Part shown: in pieces, positions 8,398 through 15,048 of the stretch
Numbering within the stretch: position 1 is the stretch's first letter
Layout: the number at the start of each line of letters is the position of its first letter
DNA from: Bacteroidota bacterium
GTDB taxonomy: Bacteria > Bacteroidota > Bacteroidia > Bacteroidales > F082
Assembly (NCBI GenBank): GCA_023396415.1
Contig: JAEWWJ010000107.1
Coordinates: 1-25,192 of the forward strand
Direction of reading: 5' to 3'
Length of the DNA: 25,192 nt
The notes under the pieces: model-generated
Databases searched by the model: none
What the model was told of the DNA's origin: nothing
Seen by the model: the letters and a program-made list of their open reading frames with translations, nothing else
Made by a program: the position numbers and the translations under genes

Positions 8398-9019
8398 TTG
8401 CGAACCGAATTAGGCCGGCTATGTTGTTGATTTCAAGTTTCTTCATCAAATTGGTGCGGTGGGTATCAACAGTTCGATGACTTATAAAAAGCTGATCTCC
8501 AATTTCTTTATTTGAAAGACCTGAGGTAATAAGTTTAAGAATCTCTATTTCGCGATCGGTTAACAAATAAGTGGCATTGCTTTCCTTTGTTGGGCCTTTT
8601 TCCATCTTTTCGGAACCTAGAAGGTTCATAGTGAGGGCTGTTGCAAAGTAAACACCGCCTTCATGCACTCTTTTAATGGCGAGAAGTAGCTCTTCCTTGT
8701 CAGAATTTTTAAAAAGATAACCCTTTGCACCTGAATCGATCATTTTTTTCACCAAAGCACTTTCTTCGTGCATGGTAAGGATAATCACTTTGCAGTTTTT
8801 TTTGCTGTTTTTGATTGCCTGCATCGTTTCAATTCCATTCATCACAGGCATATCAATGTCCATGAGCACAACATCGGTATCGAGAATTTCTAACAAACGC
8901 AGCAGCTCTCGGCCATTTTTGGCAGTTGCAATCACCTTTATACCCTCGCTGTTGTCAAGGATGGATTTTAAACCGTCAATTACCATCTGATGGTCGTCTG
9001 TAATGATGATTTTGATCAT
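8375..9019 (-). CDS. NarL/FixJ-family response regulator
   Basis: The ATG at 9019 is the start (214 residues). An upstream in-frame TTG at 9034 would overlap the kinase gene and add five residues, with no support. The receiver domain (about 1-118) has acidic pocket D8-D9, phosphoacceptor Asp54 in VLMDIDMP, Thr82 in LTMHEES and Lys104 in YLFKNS. The C-terminal LuxR-type helix-turn-helix (about 150-212) contains LTDREIEILKLI, GLSNKEIGDQLFISHRTVDTH and LMKKLEI. It is a DNA-binding response regulator activated by the histidine kinase encoded immediately upstream, whose stop codon lies four bases before this start. Target genes cannot be read from the sequence. Its stop codon lies inside the terminator shared with the subtilase gene. 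Confidence 0.95.
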   Translation of the reverse strand: MIKIIITDDHQMVIDGLKSILDNSEGIKVIATAKNGRELLRLLEILDTDVVLMDIDMPVMNGIETMQAIKNSKKNCKVIILTMHEESALVKKMIDSGAKGYLFKNSDKEELLLAIKRVHEGGVYFATALTMNLLGSEKMEKGPTKESNATYLLTDREIEILKLITSGLSNKEIGDQLFISHRTVDTHRTNLMKKLEINNIAGLIRFAIKNGYIQ

Positions 9020-9023
9020 AGAC

Positions 9024-10844
9024 TTATTTATCAATAGGAATACGAATGGTTGCTAAGGTGCCACTTTGAGGACTGGGACTAAGATTAAACTCGCCTCGTA
9101 TGGTTTCAACTCTACTTGTAATGTTCATCAAGCCAATACCAGATTTTTCTAACTCATTCATTTCAAATCCTTTGCCATTGTCTTCTACCAGAAGCACAAG
9201 GTATTTCCCGTTTTTGAAGAGTTGTACACTCACTCGATTGGCTCCACTGTGTTTAATGATGTTGTTGACCAGCTCCTGACTGATGCGATACAAGCCTATT
9301 TCGACACCTTCTCTAAAACGATCGGAAATGCCATAGTGTTCAAATTCATATTGAATGGGTGAAAATCGGAATGATTTTTCCAACATATCACTCAAGGCCG
9401 GAATCAGTCCATCTTCTTGCAAAATACGCGGCATCATTTGATGAGAAAGGGTTCGAACCTCCTGAATGGTTTGGTCAACAACAGTAGTTAAATCATTTAT
9501 TTTTAATTTATTAGCTTCACTTAATTCACTGTTTACTTTAAAAGCATTTAATCCCAAACGCACACCCGTTAAACTTTGTCCAACACCATCGTGCAGGTCT
9601 TTTGCAATGCGTTTTCGTTCTTGTTCTTGTGCTTCTACCACTGCCCTCAAATGATTTTCTTTTTGTGCCAGCATTCGTGCATTAAACATTTGCAGCTGCT
9701 TGTTTTGATAACGTTTGTAAAGGTAAAAGATAATGATGCTACCCAAAATAATAAGACTGATGTAAGCAAATCTTTCAGCTTTATGTTGTTGAATTTCAAT
9801 CTCTTTTATCAAACGTTCTTGCTTGAGTAAGGTAATTTCTTTGTCTTTGGTTGAAGCTTCAAACCGGGCCTCAGCTTCTGCAAGTTGTTTTTGCTTTGAT
9901 TCGTTGTACAAAGAATCTTGGTATAGCGTGGCTTTCTGGAAGTTTAAGTAAGCGTTGCGGAAATCTTGCTTCACTTCGTACATGTTTGATTTACTGGCAT
10001 AAATACTGTAGAGCAGTTGGTTTGCTTTCATTTCTTGCGCAATCTCCTCAGCTTGAGTATAATAATAAGCGGCACTGTCCCATTCTTTGGTGCCAACCAT
10101 GGTGTTAGCGATGTTCATTATAGAATAGACCGATCCTATAACATCCTTAGTTTTTTTGTCAATGCGAAGGGTTTCCTGAAAATAATTTCGGGCTGTAACC
10201 TCATCACCCTTTTTGGCATAAATCTCGCCCAAGTTGTTTAAAGCAATGGCTTGAGCATCTAAGATGTCAAACTCTAAGGCCTTGTTGTATGCCCGTTTAT
10301 AGTAGTCTATTGCATCTGTGGTATTTCCTTTGGCTTCATGAATGGTTCCGATGTTGCTCAATGTCATCACTATTCCTCGTTTAAAACCCAATTCGGTAGC
10401 TAGGGCATTGGCCATGAGGTATGATTCCAAAGCTTTATCGTAATCTTTGATGGTTTTGTATATGATTCCAATGTCGTTGTAATTGGAGGCCAACGATTGC
10501 TTGTTGTCTAATTCCGTGTTGATTTCCAATGATTTATGATGAAATTCTAATGCGGTTGAAAACTCACCTTTGTTTTTATAAATCACACCGGCCATACTAT
10601 ATGCCTTGGAAAGTTCTACGGATTGTTGAAGTCGTTTGCTTATCTCAATAGACATTTTAACGGCCGGCAAACAAACTTCAGGGTCACTCCGATAGTTTTT
10701 CAGCACAAAATTATTGAGTAAAAATGCTTTGCTGCTATCGGCTGATTGTTCTAATTGAAGCAATATACTATCAGGCAACGACTCGCTGTGAAGGCGAGGT
10801 GTGAAAGAAAAAATGATGAAACACAAGACCAAAATGTAGCGCAT
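9024..10844 (-). CDS. TPR-containing sensor histidine kinase (HisKA_3/HATPase_c, NarX/DesK type)
   Basis: This 606-residue protein has a signal peptide (about 1-20) and then five to six TPR-like repeats over about residues 75-310, for example NDIGIIYKTIKDYDKALESY and NNLGEIYAKKGD. A charged coiled-coil-like segment runs from about 311 to 358, and one membrane helix lies at 359-377. A second coiled coil leads to the HisKA_3 dimerisation domain with phosphoacceptor His418 in RIAKDLHDGVGQSL. The HATPase domain shows an N-box (ELVNNIIKH, N527-N528), the G1 box VEDNGKGF (553-560) and the G2 box SGIGLMNI. The TPR part is expected in the periplasm, where it may bind a protein or peptide signal; the ligand is unknown. 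It phosphorylates the response regulator four bases downstream. Its promoter region is shared with a divergent XRE regulator and contains repeated palindromes. Confidence 0.95.
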   Translation of the reverse strand: MRYILVLCFIIFSFTPRLHSESLPDSILLQLEQSADSSKAFLLNNFVLKNYRSDPEVCLPAVKMSIEISKRLQQSVELSKAYSMAGVIYKNKGEFSTALEFHHKSLEINTELDNKQSLASNYNDIGIIYKTIKDYDKALESYLMANALATELGFKRGIVMTLSNIGTIHEAKGNTTDAIDYYKRAYNKALEFDILDAQAIALNNLGEIYAKKGDEVTARNYFQETLRIDKKTKDVIGSVYSIMNIANTMVGTKEWDSAAYYYTQAEEIAQEMKANQLLYSIYASKSNMYEVKQDFRNAYLNFQKATLYQDSLYNESKQKQLAEAEARFEASTKDKEITLLKQERLIKEIEIQQHKAERFAYISLIILGSIIIFYLYKRYQNKQLQMFNARMLAQKENHLRAVVEAQEQERKRIAKDLHDGVGQSLTGVRLGLNAFKVNSELSEANKLKINDLTTVVDQTIQEVRTLSHQMMPRILQEDGLIPALSDMLEKSFRFSPIQYEFEHYGISDRFREGVEIGLYRISQELVNNIIKHSGANRVSVQLFKNGKYLVLLVEDNGKGFEMNELEKSGIGLMNITSRVETIRGEFNLSPSPQSGTLATIRIPIDK

Positions 10845-10911
10845 AAGGCTATTGTTTGGTTCAAAAATACAACCTTTCCTTGTGGATATTGAAGACCAGA
10901 TAAAAAAGAAT

Positions 10912-10944
10912 CAAAAATATATAAAATTTACACGGATATACAAA
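10912..10944 (-). promoter_or_regulatory. Putative promoter of the kinase/response-regulator operon
   Basis: Read on the minus strand, TTTG at 10944-10941 and TATTTTTG at 10919-10912 form -33 and -7 elements with a 21-base spacer. The -33 element lies inside the palindrome at 10938-10949, so a protein bound there would compete with RNA polymerase. A second -7-like box (10869-10862) lacks a good -33 element. Confidence 0.5.
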
Positions 10945-10967
10945 TGTAACATGATATACAAATGTAA
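10938..10967. promoter_or_regulatory. Two operator-like palindromes near the kinase promoter
   Basis: ATACAAATGTAA occurs at 10938-10949 and again at 10956-10967, within a 15-base direct repeat GATATACAAATGTAA repeated every 18 bases. The core TACAAATGTA has perfect TACA/TGTA arms. The first copy overlaps the predicted -33 box of the kinase operon. Confidence 0.65.
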
Positions 10968-11022
10968 TTAACAAAGTTAATCATTGTACAAAACAGTGTT
11001 GAATAACAGTTCTATAAGTATT

Positions 11023-11040
11023 TATTTACATTTGTAAATA
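11023..11040. promoter_or_regulatory. Operator-like palindrome, longest copy
   Basis: TATTTACATTTGTAAATA has perfect 8-base arms (TATTTACA and TGTAAATA) around a TT centre. Its core is the reverse complement of the TTACAAATGTAA site seen in the other copies. It lies about 180 bases upstream of the kinase start, in neither predicted core promoter. Confidence 0.6.
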
Positions 11041-11291
11041 ACTGAACTTGTTACTTATTTCTTAACTTTAAATTTACTGATTGTAACAAACGCTAAACAA
11101 ATGAAAAAAATATTATAAATAAATGATAACCAGTATATAATATAGTTTTATATCAACTATAAATTCAATTTCAATGGATTTTTCTCCTTTCTATGTATAA
11201 TTATTTATAATATTATATAAAGCGTTATATATTAATATTTTATGTAAGATACATACAGTAAATGTTTAATAAAATTTATCAAATCAATACA

Positions 11292-11349
11292 TTACAAATG
11301 TAAACTTACAAAAGTAACATAAGTGAATTGTCTTTAGTTACGAATGTAA
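11292..11349. promoter_or_regulatory. Three operator-like palindromes before the XRE regulator gene
   Basis: The copies are TTACAAATGTAA at 11292-11303, TTACAAAAGTAA (one arm change) at 11306-11317 and TTACGAATGTAA at 11338-11349. The last ends 10 bases upstream of the predicted -7 box of the regulator gene and would sit in the promoter spacer, a position typical of repression. Confidence 0.65.
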
Positions 11350-11367
11350 ACTTTTGTTGTATATTTG
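11333..11367 (+). promoter_or_regulatory. Putative promoter of the XRE regulator gene
   Basis: TATATTTG at 11360-11367 exactly matches TAnnTTTG. The best -33 candidate is the imperfect TTTA at 11333-11336 with a 23-base spacer. The predicted leader is about 40 bases. The palindrome at 11338-11349 occupies the spacer. Confidence 0.5.
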
Positions 11368-11415
11368 TGTCCAAAAATGAGAGGGATTTAGAGTAAAACG
11401 GTAACACAACGAGCT

Positions 11416-11955
11416 ATGGAAATGAAAGATCGTATCATACAGGTGATGAAAATTAAATCGCTAAATGCTGCAGAGCTTGCCGATTTGATGGACATTAAGC
11501 GCCCAAGCTTGTCGCACATTATGACAGGCCGTAACAATCCGAGTTTGGATTTTATTACGCGTCTCAAAGAGACCTTTCCGGAAATAAGTTTGGATTGGCT
11601 TTTATTCGGCAAAGGCTCGATCACAATTTCCAATGAGCAAAAGCCTTCGGGTGCTAATGTTCAAAAAATTGTACAACCAAAGTTATTTGATGAAGCGAAC
11701 GAAAACAATGAAATTTCGGCCAAGGTAGAGGCCGAAAATCACGACCAAAAGCAAACCTCTGATCAAACAGAAGAAACTTTTAAAAAATCAATCCACAGAA
11801 CTGAATCTGATTTTTCATCTGAGGATAAAAATAAAGAAGTCCCTGCACCAGTGGAGCAGAGACTTCATTTCTCTCATGGTCAAAAACGACCGGTTAAAAT
11901 GTTGATCATCTATGACGATGACAGTTTTATGCAATATACCTATCAGCGTGATTAA
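11416..11955 (+). CDS. XRE-family helix-turn-helix transcriptional regulator
   Basis: This 179-residue protein has an N-terminal XRE/Cro-type DNA-binding domain at about residues 4-66, with helices LNAAELADLMDI and the recognition region KRPSLSHIMTGRNNPSLDF, ending in the typical SLDWLLFGKG. Residues 70-150 are polar, rich in Glu, Asn, Lys and Gln, and probably disordered. The last 23 residues form a separate basic-hydrophobic block with VKMLIIYDDDSF, which resembles a short C-terminal element I have seen in Bacteroidota regulators of this type. An alternative ATG two codons in (11422) is equally possible. Three palindromes lie in its promoter, so autoregulation is likely, and three more lie toward the divergent kinase operon. 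The stop codon overlaps that of ndk. No ligand-binding domain is visible, so the inducing signal is unknown. Confidence 0.9.
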   Translation: MEMKDRIIQVMKIKSLNAAELADLMDIKRPSLSHIMTGRNNPSLDFITRLKETFPEISLDWLLFGKGSITISNEQKPSGANVQKIVQPKLFDEANENNEISAKVEAENHDQKQTSDQTEETFKKSIHRTESDFSSEDKNKEVPAPVEQRLHFSHGQKRPVKMLIIYDDDSFMQYTYQRD

Positions 11956-12371
11956 AACTGATCGCTGGAGCTAAAGAAGAAATTAGCTTCGTTACGGGCG
12001 TTTTCGTCGCTGTCTGAGCCATGTACTGCATTGGCTTCCAATGAAGTGCCAAATAATTTACGAATGGAGCCTTCTTTCGCTTCTGCAGGATTGGTTGCTC
12101 CAATAAAGTCGCGATAAGCTTGCACGGCATTCTCATTTTCAAGTACTGCCGCCACAATTGGACCCGAACTCATTGAAGCTACTAAACTCCCAAAGAATGG
12201 ACGAGCACTATGTACTGCATAGAATGCCTCAGCCTGTTCTTTGCTCATTCTGAGCATTTTAATGGCTTTAAATCTGAATCCGCCTTCAGCAATTTTCGCC
12301 ATTATAGCACCAATATGACCATCGGCCACCGCGCCTGGTTTAATCATTGTAAATGTAATATTTCCGCTCAT
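11952..12371 (-). CDS. ndk: Nucleoside diphosphate kinase
   Basis: Ndk transfers the gamma phosphate from ATP to nucleoside diphosphates through a phosphohistidine, balancing the NTP and dNTP pools in the cytoplasm. The 139-residue length is normal. Visible blocks are TFTMIKPGAV at the N-terminus, RPFFGSLVASMSSGPIVA, the Lpn-loop-like region FIGATNPAEAKEGSIRKLFG, and the active-site NAVHGSDS with His117. The gene is divergent from the DHH phosphoesterase gene, and its stop codon overlaps the stop of the XRE regulator gene on the other strand, leaving no room for a dedicated terminator. Confidence 0.98.
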   Translation of the reverse strand: MSGNITFTMIKPGAVADGHIGAIMAKIAEGGFRFKAIKMLRMSKEQAEAFYAVHSARPFFGSLVASMSSGPIVAAVLENENAVQAYRDFIGATNPAEAKEGSIRKLFGTSLEANAVHGSDSDENARNEANFFFSSSDQF

Positions 12372-12393
12372 TTTTCTGTTTTTAATGAAGCAG

Positions 12394-12422
12394 CAAAATT
12401 AGAACAATTTTTAAAGTCGCAA
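12394..12422 (-). promoter_or_regulatory. Putative ndk promoter
   Basis: On the minus strand, TAATTTTG (12401-12394) is a TAnnTTTG match, and TTG (12422-12420) is 18 bases further upstream. The leader would be about 15-20 bases. Confidence 0.5.
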
Positions 12423-12524
12423 CCCAACCAATAAACCACTGATTACTTTTTAGGTGTTTTTAACACTTAAAGCGATGGAAAACAGGCATTAGACACAATA
12501 AATAGTTCCATTGAATGTTTGTAT

Positions 12525-12532
12525 TAACTTTG
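12525..12532 (+). promoter_or_regulatory. Putative -7 box for the DHH phosphoesterase operon
   Basis: TAACTTTG matches TAnnTTTG 17 bases before the ATG. No convincing -33 TTTG is found at the usual distance, so this is a weak call. Confidence 0.4.
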
Positions 12533-12549
12533 CAAAAAATAATTAGCCC

Positions 12550-13575
12550 ATGAATTTTGATGCAATCCATCAATCCTTTCAAGACATTTTTACAAAAACT
12601 ACCCGCACAGTCATCGTCGTTCATAGCAATCCCGATGGAGATGCCTTGGGTTCGGCACTGGCTTTAAGCATGGTTCTGAATGGAAATGGCCATCCAACCC
12701 AGGTTGTAATTCCCAATATGTATCCTTCTTTTTTGGCTTGGATGCCTCATCTTGAGGAGTCAATTGTGTTTGAAGGCAACGCCTCGGAAGCACGAAAAGC
12801 ATTGCAGGAGGCTGAACTGGTTTTTTGTCTCGATTTCAATAGTTTCAAACGGGCCGGAACCTTGCACAACGATTTGGAAAAACTTCAGGTACCTGTCGCC
12901 ATGATTGACCATCATATTGAGCCTGATATTGAGGCTTTTAGTTATATTTATTCTGATATAAAAGTGTCGAGTACCGCTGAGTTGGTGTATTCGTTTTTAA
13001 AAGGATTAAATTGGCTTGATACTATAAATGAAGAGGTTGCATCTTGTTTATACGTTGGCATAATGACGGATACCGGCTCGTTCAGTTATGCTCTAAAGAA
13101 CCCTAACACCTTTCATATTGTAGCCGAATTGGTGAGCAAAGGCATTGATGCCGAAAGGTTGCATCGCATGGTGTATGATACTTTTTCTGAATACCGTCTG
13201 CGGCTTCTCGGTCATGCTATCAGCAACAGAATGATGATACTCGACTCTTGCAAAACTGCCATTATCACCCTCACGTTGAGTGATTTAAGTGATTTTAATT
13301 TTCAGATAGGAGATACCGAAGGAATAGTGAATGTCCCTTTAAGTATGGCGGCCATCAATTTTGCTGTTCTTATCACCGAAAAAAAAGATCAAGTGCGGCT
13401 TTCGTTCCGATCGAAAGGAAGTTTCTCGGTGAACGATTTTGCTAGAAACCACTTTGAAGGTGGAGGTCATTACAATGCGGCAGGCGGAAGCTCTCCCTTA
13501 AACCTCAAAGATACGGTTTCCAAATTATTGAAAACGATTCAAGAATATTGCGAAGAGCTCAACTACACTTATTAA
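12550..13575 (+). CDS. DHH-family phosphoesterase, NrnA-like (nano-RNase / pAp phosphatase)
   Basis: The protein has 341 residues with a DHH catalytic domain and a C-terminal DHHA1 substrate-binding domain. Metal-binding residues are visible: H25, D29 and D31 in VHSNPDGDALGS, D95 in CLDFNS, D120-H121-H122 in MIDHHIEPD, and D174 in IMTDTGSF. The DHHA1 motif FEGGGHYNAAGG covers 302-313. Members of this family degrade very short RNAs to mononucleotides and dephosphorylate 3'-phosphoadenosine 5'-phosphate. Some relatives instead hydrolyse cyclic dinucleotides, but those usually carry extra PAS/GGDEF domains, which are absent here. Divergent from ndk. It ends one base before the GldI-like FKBP gene, so the two are likely cotranscribed. 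Confidence 0.93.
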   Translation: MNFDAIHQSFQDIFTKTTRTVIVVHSNPDGDALGSALALSMVLNGNGHPTQVVIPNMYPSFLAWMPHLEESIVFEGNASEARKALQEAELVFCLDFNSFKRAGTLHNDLEKLQVPVAMIDHHIEPDIEAFSYIYSDIKVSSTAELVYSFLKGLNWLDTINEEVASCLYVGIMTDTGSFSYALKNPNTFHIVAELVSKGIDAERLHRMVYDTFSEYRLRLLGHAISNRMMILDSCKTAIITLTLSDLSDFNFQIGDTEGIVNVPLSMAAINFAVLITEKKDQVRLSFRSKGSFSVNDFARNHFEGGGHYNAAGGSSPLNLKDTVSKLLKTIQEYCEELNYTY

Positions 13576-13576
13576 T

Positions 13577-14104
13577 ATGCGTATTTTCAATCTTTTGATC
13601 TTTTTTACTTTTGGGATACTCATCGCCTGCTCCAATAAAACACCGAAAGTTGAGCCTCCAATCAACGACAAAGTGAGCGAATCAAGCTTGGTGGTTGCCA
13701 ATAAATATCTGGTACGCAGCGAAGAAGAAAACATCGTTGACTTTGTGAAAAGGTATGGCTGGCAGATGAAACAATCGGGCACCGGTTTACGCTATGTTAT
13801 TGATTACAAAGGTGAAGGTCCATTAGTACAATATGGAAACGTGGTAACTATCGCCTATACATTGCGCCTGCTTACCGGCGATGTGGTGGCCAGTTCCGAT
13901 GAAAATGGTTTGAAGCAGTTTGTTTCGGGAAAAGGAGGCGTTGAGGCCGGCTTAGAAGAAGGCATTAAATTGATGCGAAAAGGCGATCAAGCGAAATTTA
14001 TTTTACCTTCGCACCTTGCTTTTGGACTGATGGGCGATGGTGATAAAATACCTCCACGTGCCAGCTTAGTGTATGAAGTTGAATTGGTAAAAATACAACA
14101 ATAA
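13577..14104 (+). CDS. GldI-like FKBP-type peptidyl-prolyl isomerase lipoprotein
   Basis: A 175-residue lipoprotein with lipobox LIAC (Cys18), a spacer of about 65 residues and one FKBP domain at about residues 85-174. The domain has GNVVTIAYTLRLLTGDVV, the central GLEEGIKLMRKGDQAKFILPSHLAFG and an ending typical of the fold. Its overall shape (short lipoprotein, one FKBP domain, EGIKLMRK followed by LPSHLAFG) resembles GldI, a lipoprotein needed for gliding in Flavobacterium johnsoniae. The canonical FKBP GxVIxGW is replaced by GGVEAGLEEG, so catalytic strength is uncertain. It probably folds or stabilises periplasmic proteins; a link to T9SS or gliding is inferred from family resemblance. 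It starts one base after the DHH gene and is followed by two larger FKBP lipoproteins. Confidence 0.85.
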   Translation: MRIFNLLIFFTFGILIACSNKTPKVEPPINDKVSESSLVVANKYLVRSEEENIVDFVKRYGWQMKQSGTGLRYVIDYKGEGPLVQYGNVVTIAYTLRLLTGDVVASSDENGLKQFVSGKGGVEAGLEEGIKLMRKGDQAKFILPSHLAFGLMGDGDKIPPRASLVYEVELVKIQQ

Positions 14105-14135
14105 AAACGATATAGGATCTTACGGAAATAGTGTA

Positions 14136-14143
14136 TAGATTTG
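14136..14143 (+). promoter_or_regulatory. Putative -7 box before the two-domain FKBP gene
   Basis: TAGATTTG matches TAnnTTTG, 36 bases before the ATG at 14180. No clear -33 element is present. It suggests that the second and third FKBP genes can be transcribed independently of the DHH-GldI pair. Confidence 0.4.
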
Positions 14144-14179
14144 TAAATCAGTAATTTAAATATAATTTTATCATTTACA

Positions 14180-15043
14180 ATGCAATTTAAAAATCTCTTT
14201 TTAATGTTGGTTCTGGCCGCTGTTTTTACAGTTCAGGCCTGTGGCCAAAATCATTACAACGAAAGCCCAACGGGTTTAAAGTATAAATTTATCAGAGGCA
14301 ATGGCGCTGAAGCAACGCCAAAGCCAAGCGACATCGTTACAGTAAAAATGGACTATTTTATTGACGACTCGCTTTTGTTTTCGAGCAGCAACTTGGATAA
14401 AGCCATGCTTTTTCCGCTGAATGCACCAGCCTATGCGGGCGACTTTTTCGAAGGTATCGGCACCATGAGTGAAGGCGATTCAGCAAGTTTTTTATGTCGG
14501 GCCGATTCCATTTTTACCCATGTTTTTCGTGTAAAACATATGCCCAACTTTGTTAAACCGGAATCAATGATGCGTTTTGAAATTGCTTTGGACAGTTTTA
14601 CTACGAAGGAAGCTTTCGACGAATTGAAAAAAAAGGAGGCCAATGAATTGATTGCTAACAGTAATAAAGCGCTACAGGACTATATTCTTGCAAATGGAAT
14701 TACCGTTCAGCCCACCGAAAGCGGTCTTTATTTTATTGAAACCGTAAAAGGTACAGGAAAACAACCAAAACATGGTGACAGGGTGAGTGTGCATTACCGT
14801 GGTACTTTGCTTGATGGAACCAAGTTTGATGCCTCTTACGACCGAAATAAACCCTTCGATTTCTTGTTGGGAATGGGGCAGGTGATCAAAGGCTGGGACG
14901 AAGGTTTGGCCATGATGCACGAAGGAGGCAAAGCCACCATAATATTGCCTTTTAATTTAGCTTATGGCGAGCGTGCTGCCGGCACCATACCGCCGTTTAG
15001 TCCGCTCGTTTTTGAAGTTGAACTTATCGAAATAATTAAATAA
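14180..15043 (+). CDS. FKBP-type peptidyl-prolyl isomerase lipoprotein with two FKBP-like domains
   Basis: The 287-residue protein has a lipoprotein signal (VQAC, Cys21). Domain 1 (about 48-140) is a divergent FKBP fold: it keeps the beta pattern and GIGTMSEGDSASF but lacks the active-site aromatic set. A charged helical linker (about 142-175, rich in Lys and Glu) leads to domain 2 (about 198-286), a canonical FKBP with GDRVSVHYRGTLLDGTKFDAS, GQVIKGWDEG and LAYGERA, and so probably active as a cis-trans prolyl isomerase. This architecture suggests a periplasmic chaperone tethered to a membrane, with the degenerate domain serving for substrate binding or dimerisation (inference). The next gene starts five bases later and shares its domain plan with one extra module. 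Confidence 0.93.
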   Translation: MQFKNLFLMLVLAAVFTVQACGQNHYNESPTGLKYKFIRGNGAEATPKPSDIVTVKMDYFIDDSLLFSSSNLDKAMLFPLNAPAYAGDFFEGIGTMSEGDSASFLCRADSIFTHVFRVKHMPNFVKPESMMRFEIALDSFTTKEAFDELKKKEANELIANSNKALQDYILANGITVQPTESGLYFIETVKGTGKQPKHGDRVSVHYRGTLLDGTKFDASYDRNKPFDFLLGMGQVIKGWDEGLAMMHEGGKATIILPFNLAYGERAAGTIPPFSPLVFEVELIEIIK

Positions 15044-15048
15044 TACAA

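Larger units (their letters stand above)
10845..11415. other. AT-rich divergent regulatory region without genes
   Basis: These 571 bases separate the kinase and XRE regulator genes. No credible open reading frame was found; an ATG at 11101 stops after five codons. The middle, 11101-11280, is about 15% G+C by hand count (27 of 180) and rich in TATA/TTATAA runs. Six copies of a TTACAAATGTAA-like palindrome lie in the flanks, two beside the kinase end, one inward of them and three beside the regulator end. An unrelated inverted repeat, TATGTA-AGA-TACATA, is at 11241-11255. A small non-coding RNA cannot be excluded, but there is no strong terminator hairpin. Confidence 0.8.

Noticed and set aside
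9020..9034. Longer response-regulator start at TTG 9034
   Set aside because: It uses TTG, overlaps the kinase end and adds residues before the conserved receiver start; the ATG at 9019 is better placed.
11101..11118. Small ORF in the AT-rich region
   Set aside because: The ATG at 11101 is followed by a stop after five codons; no longer frame is credible there.
10938..11349. Repeated palindromes as a CRISPR array
   Set aside because: The copies are short (12 bp), unevenly spaced (14 to more than 250 bases) and without unique spacers of uniform length; no cas genes are near.
10938..11349. Palindromes as CopY/BlaI-type (TACAnnTGTA) operators
   Set aside because: The core does match TACAnnTGTA, but there is no BlaI/CopY-family regulator, beta-lactamase or copper gene in the window; the adjacent regulator is XRE type.
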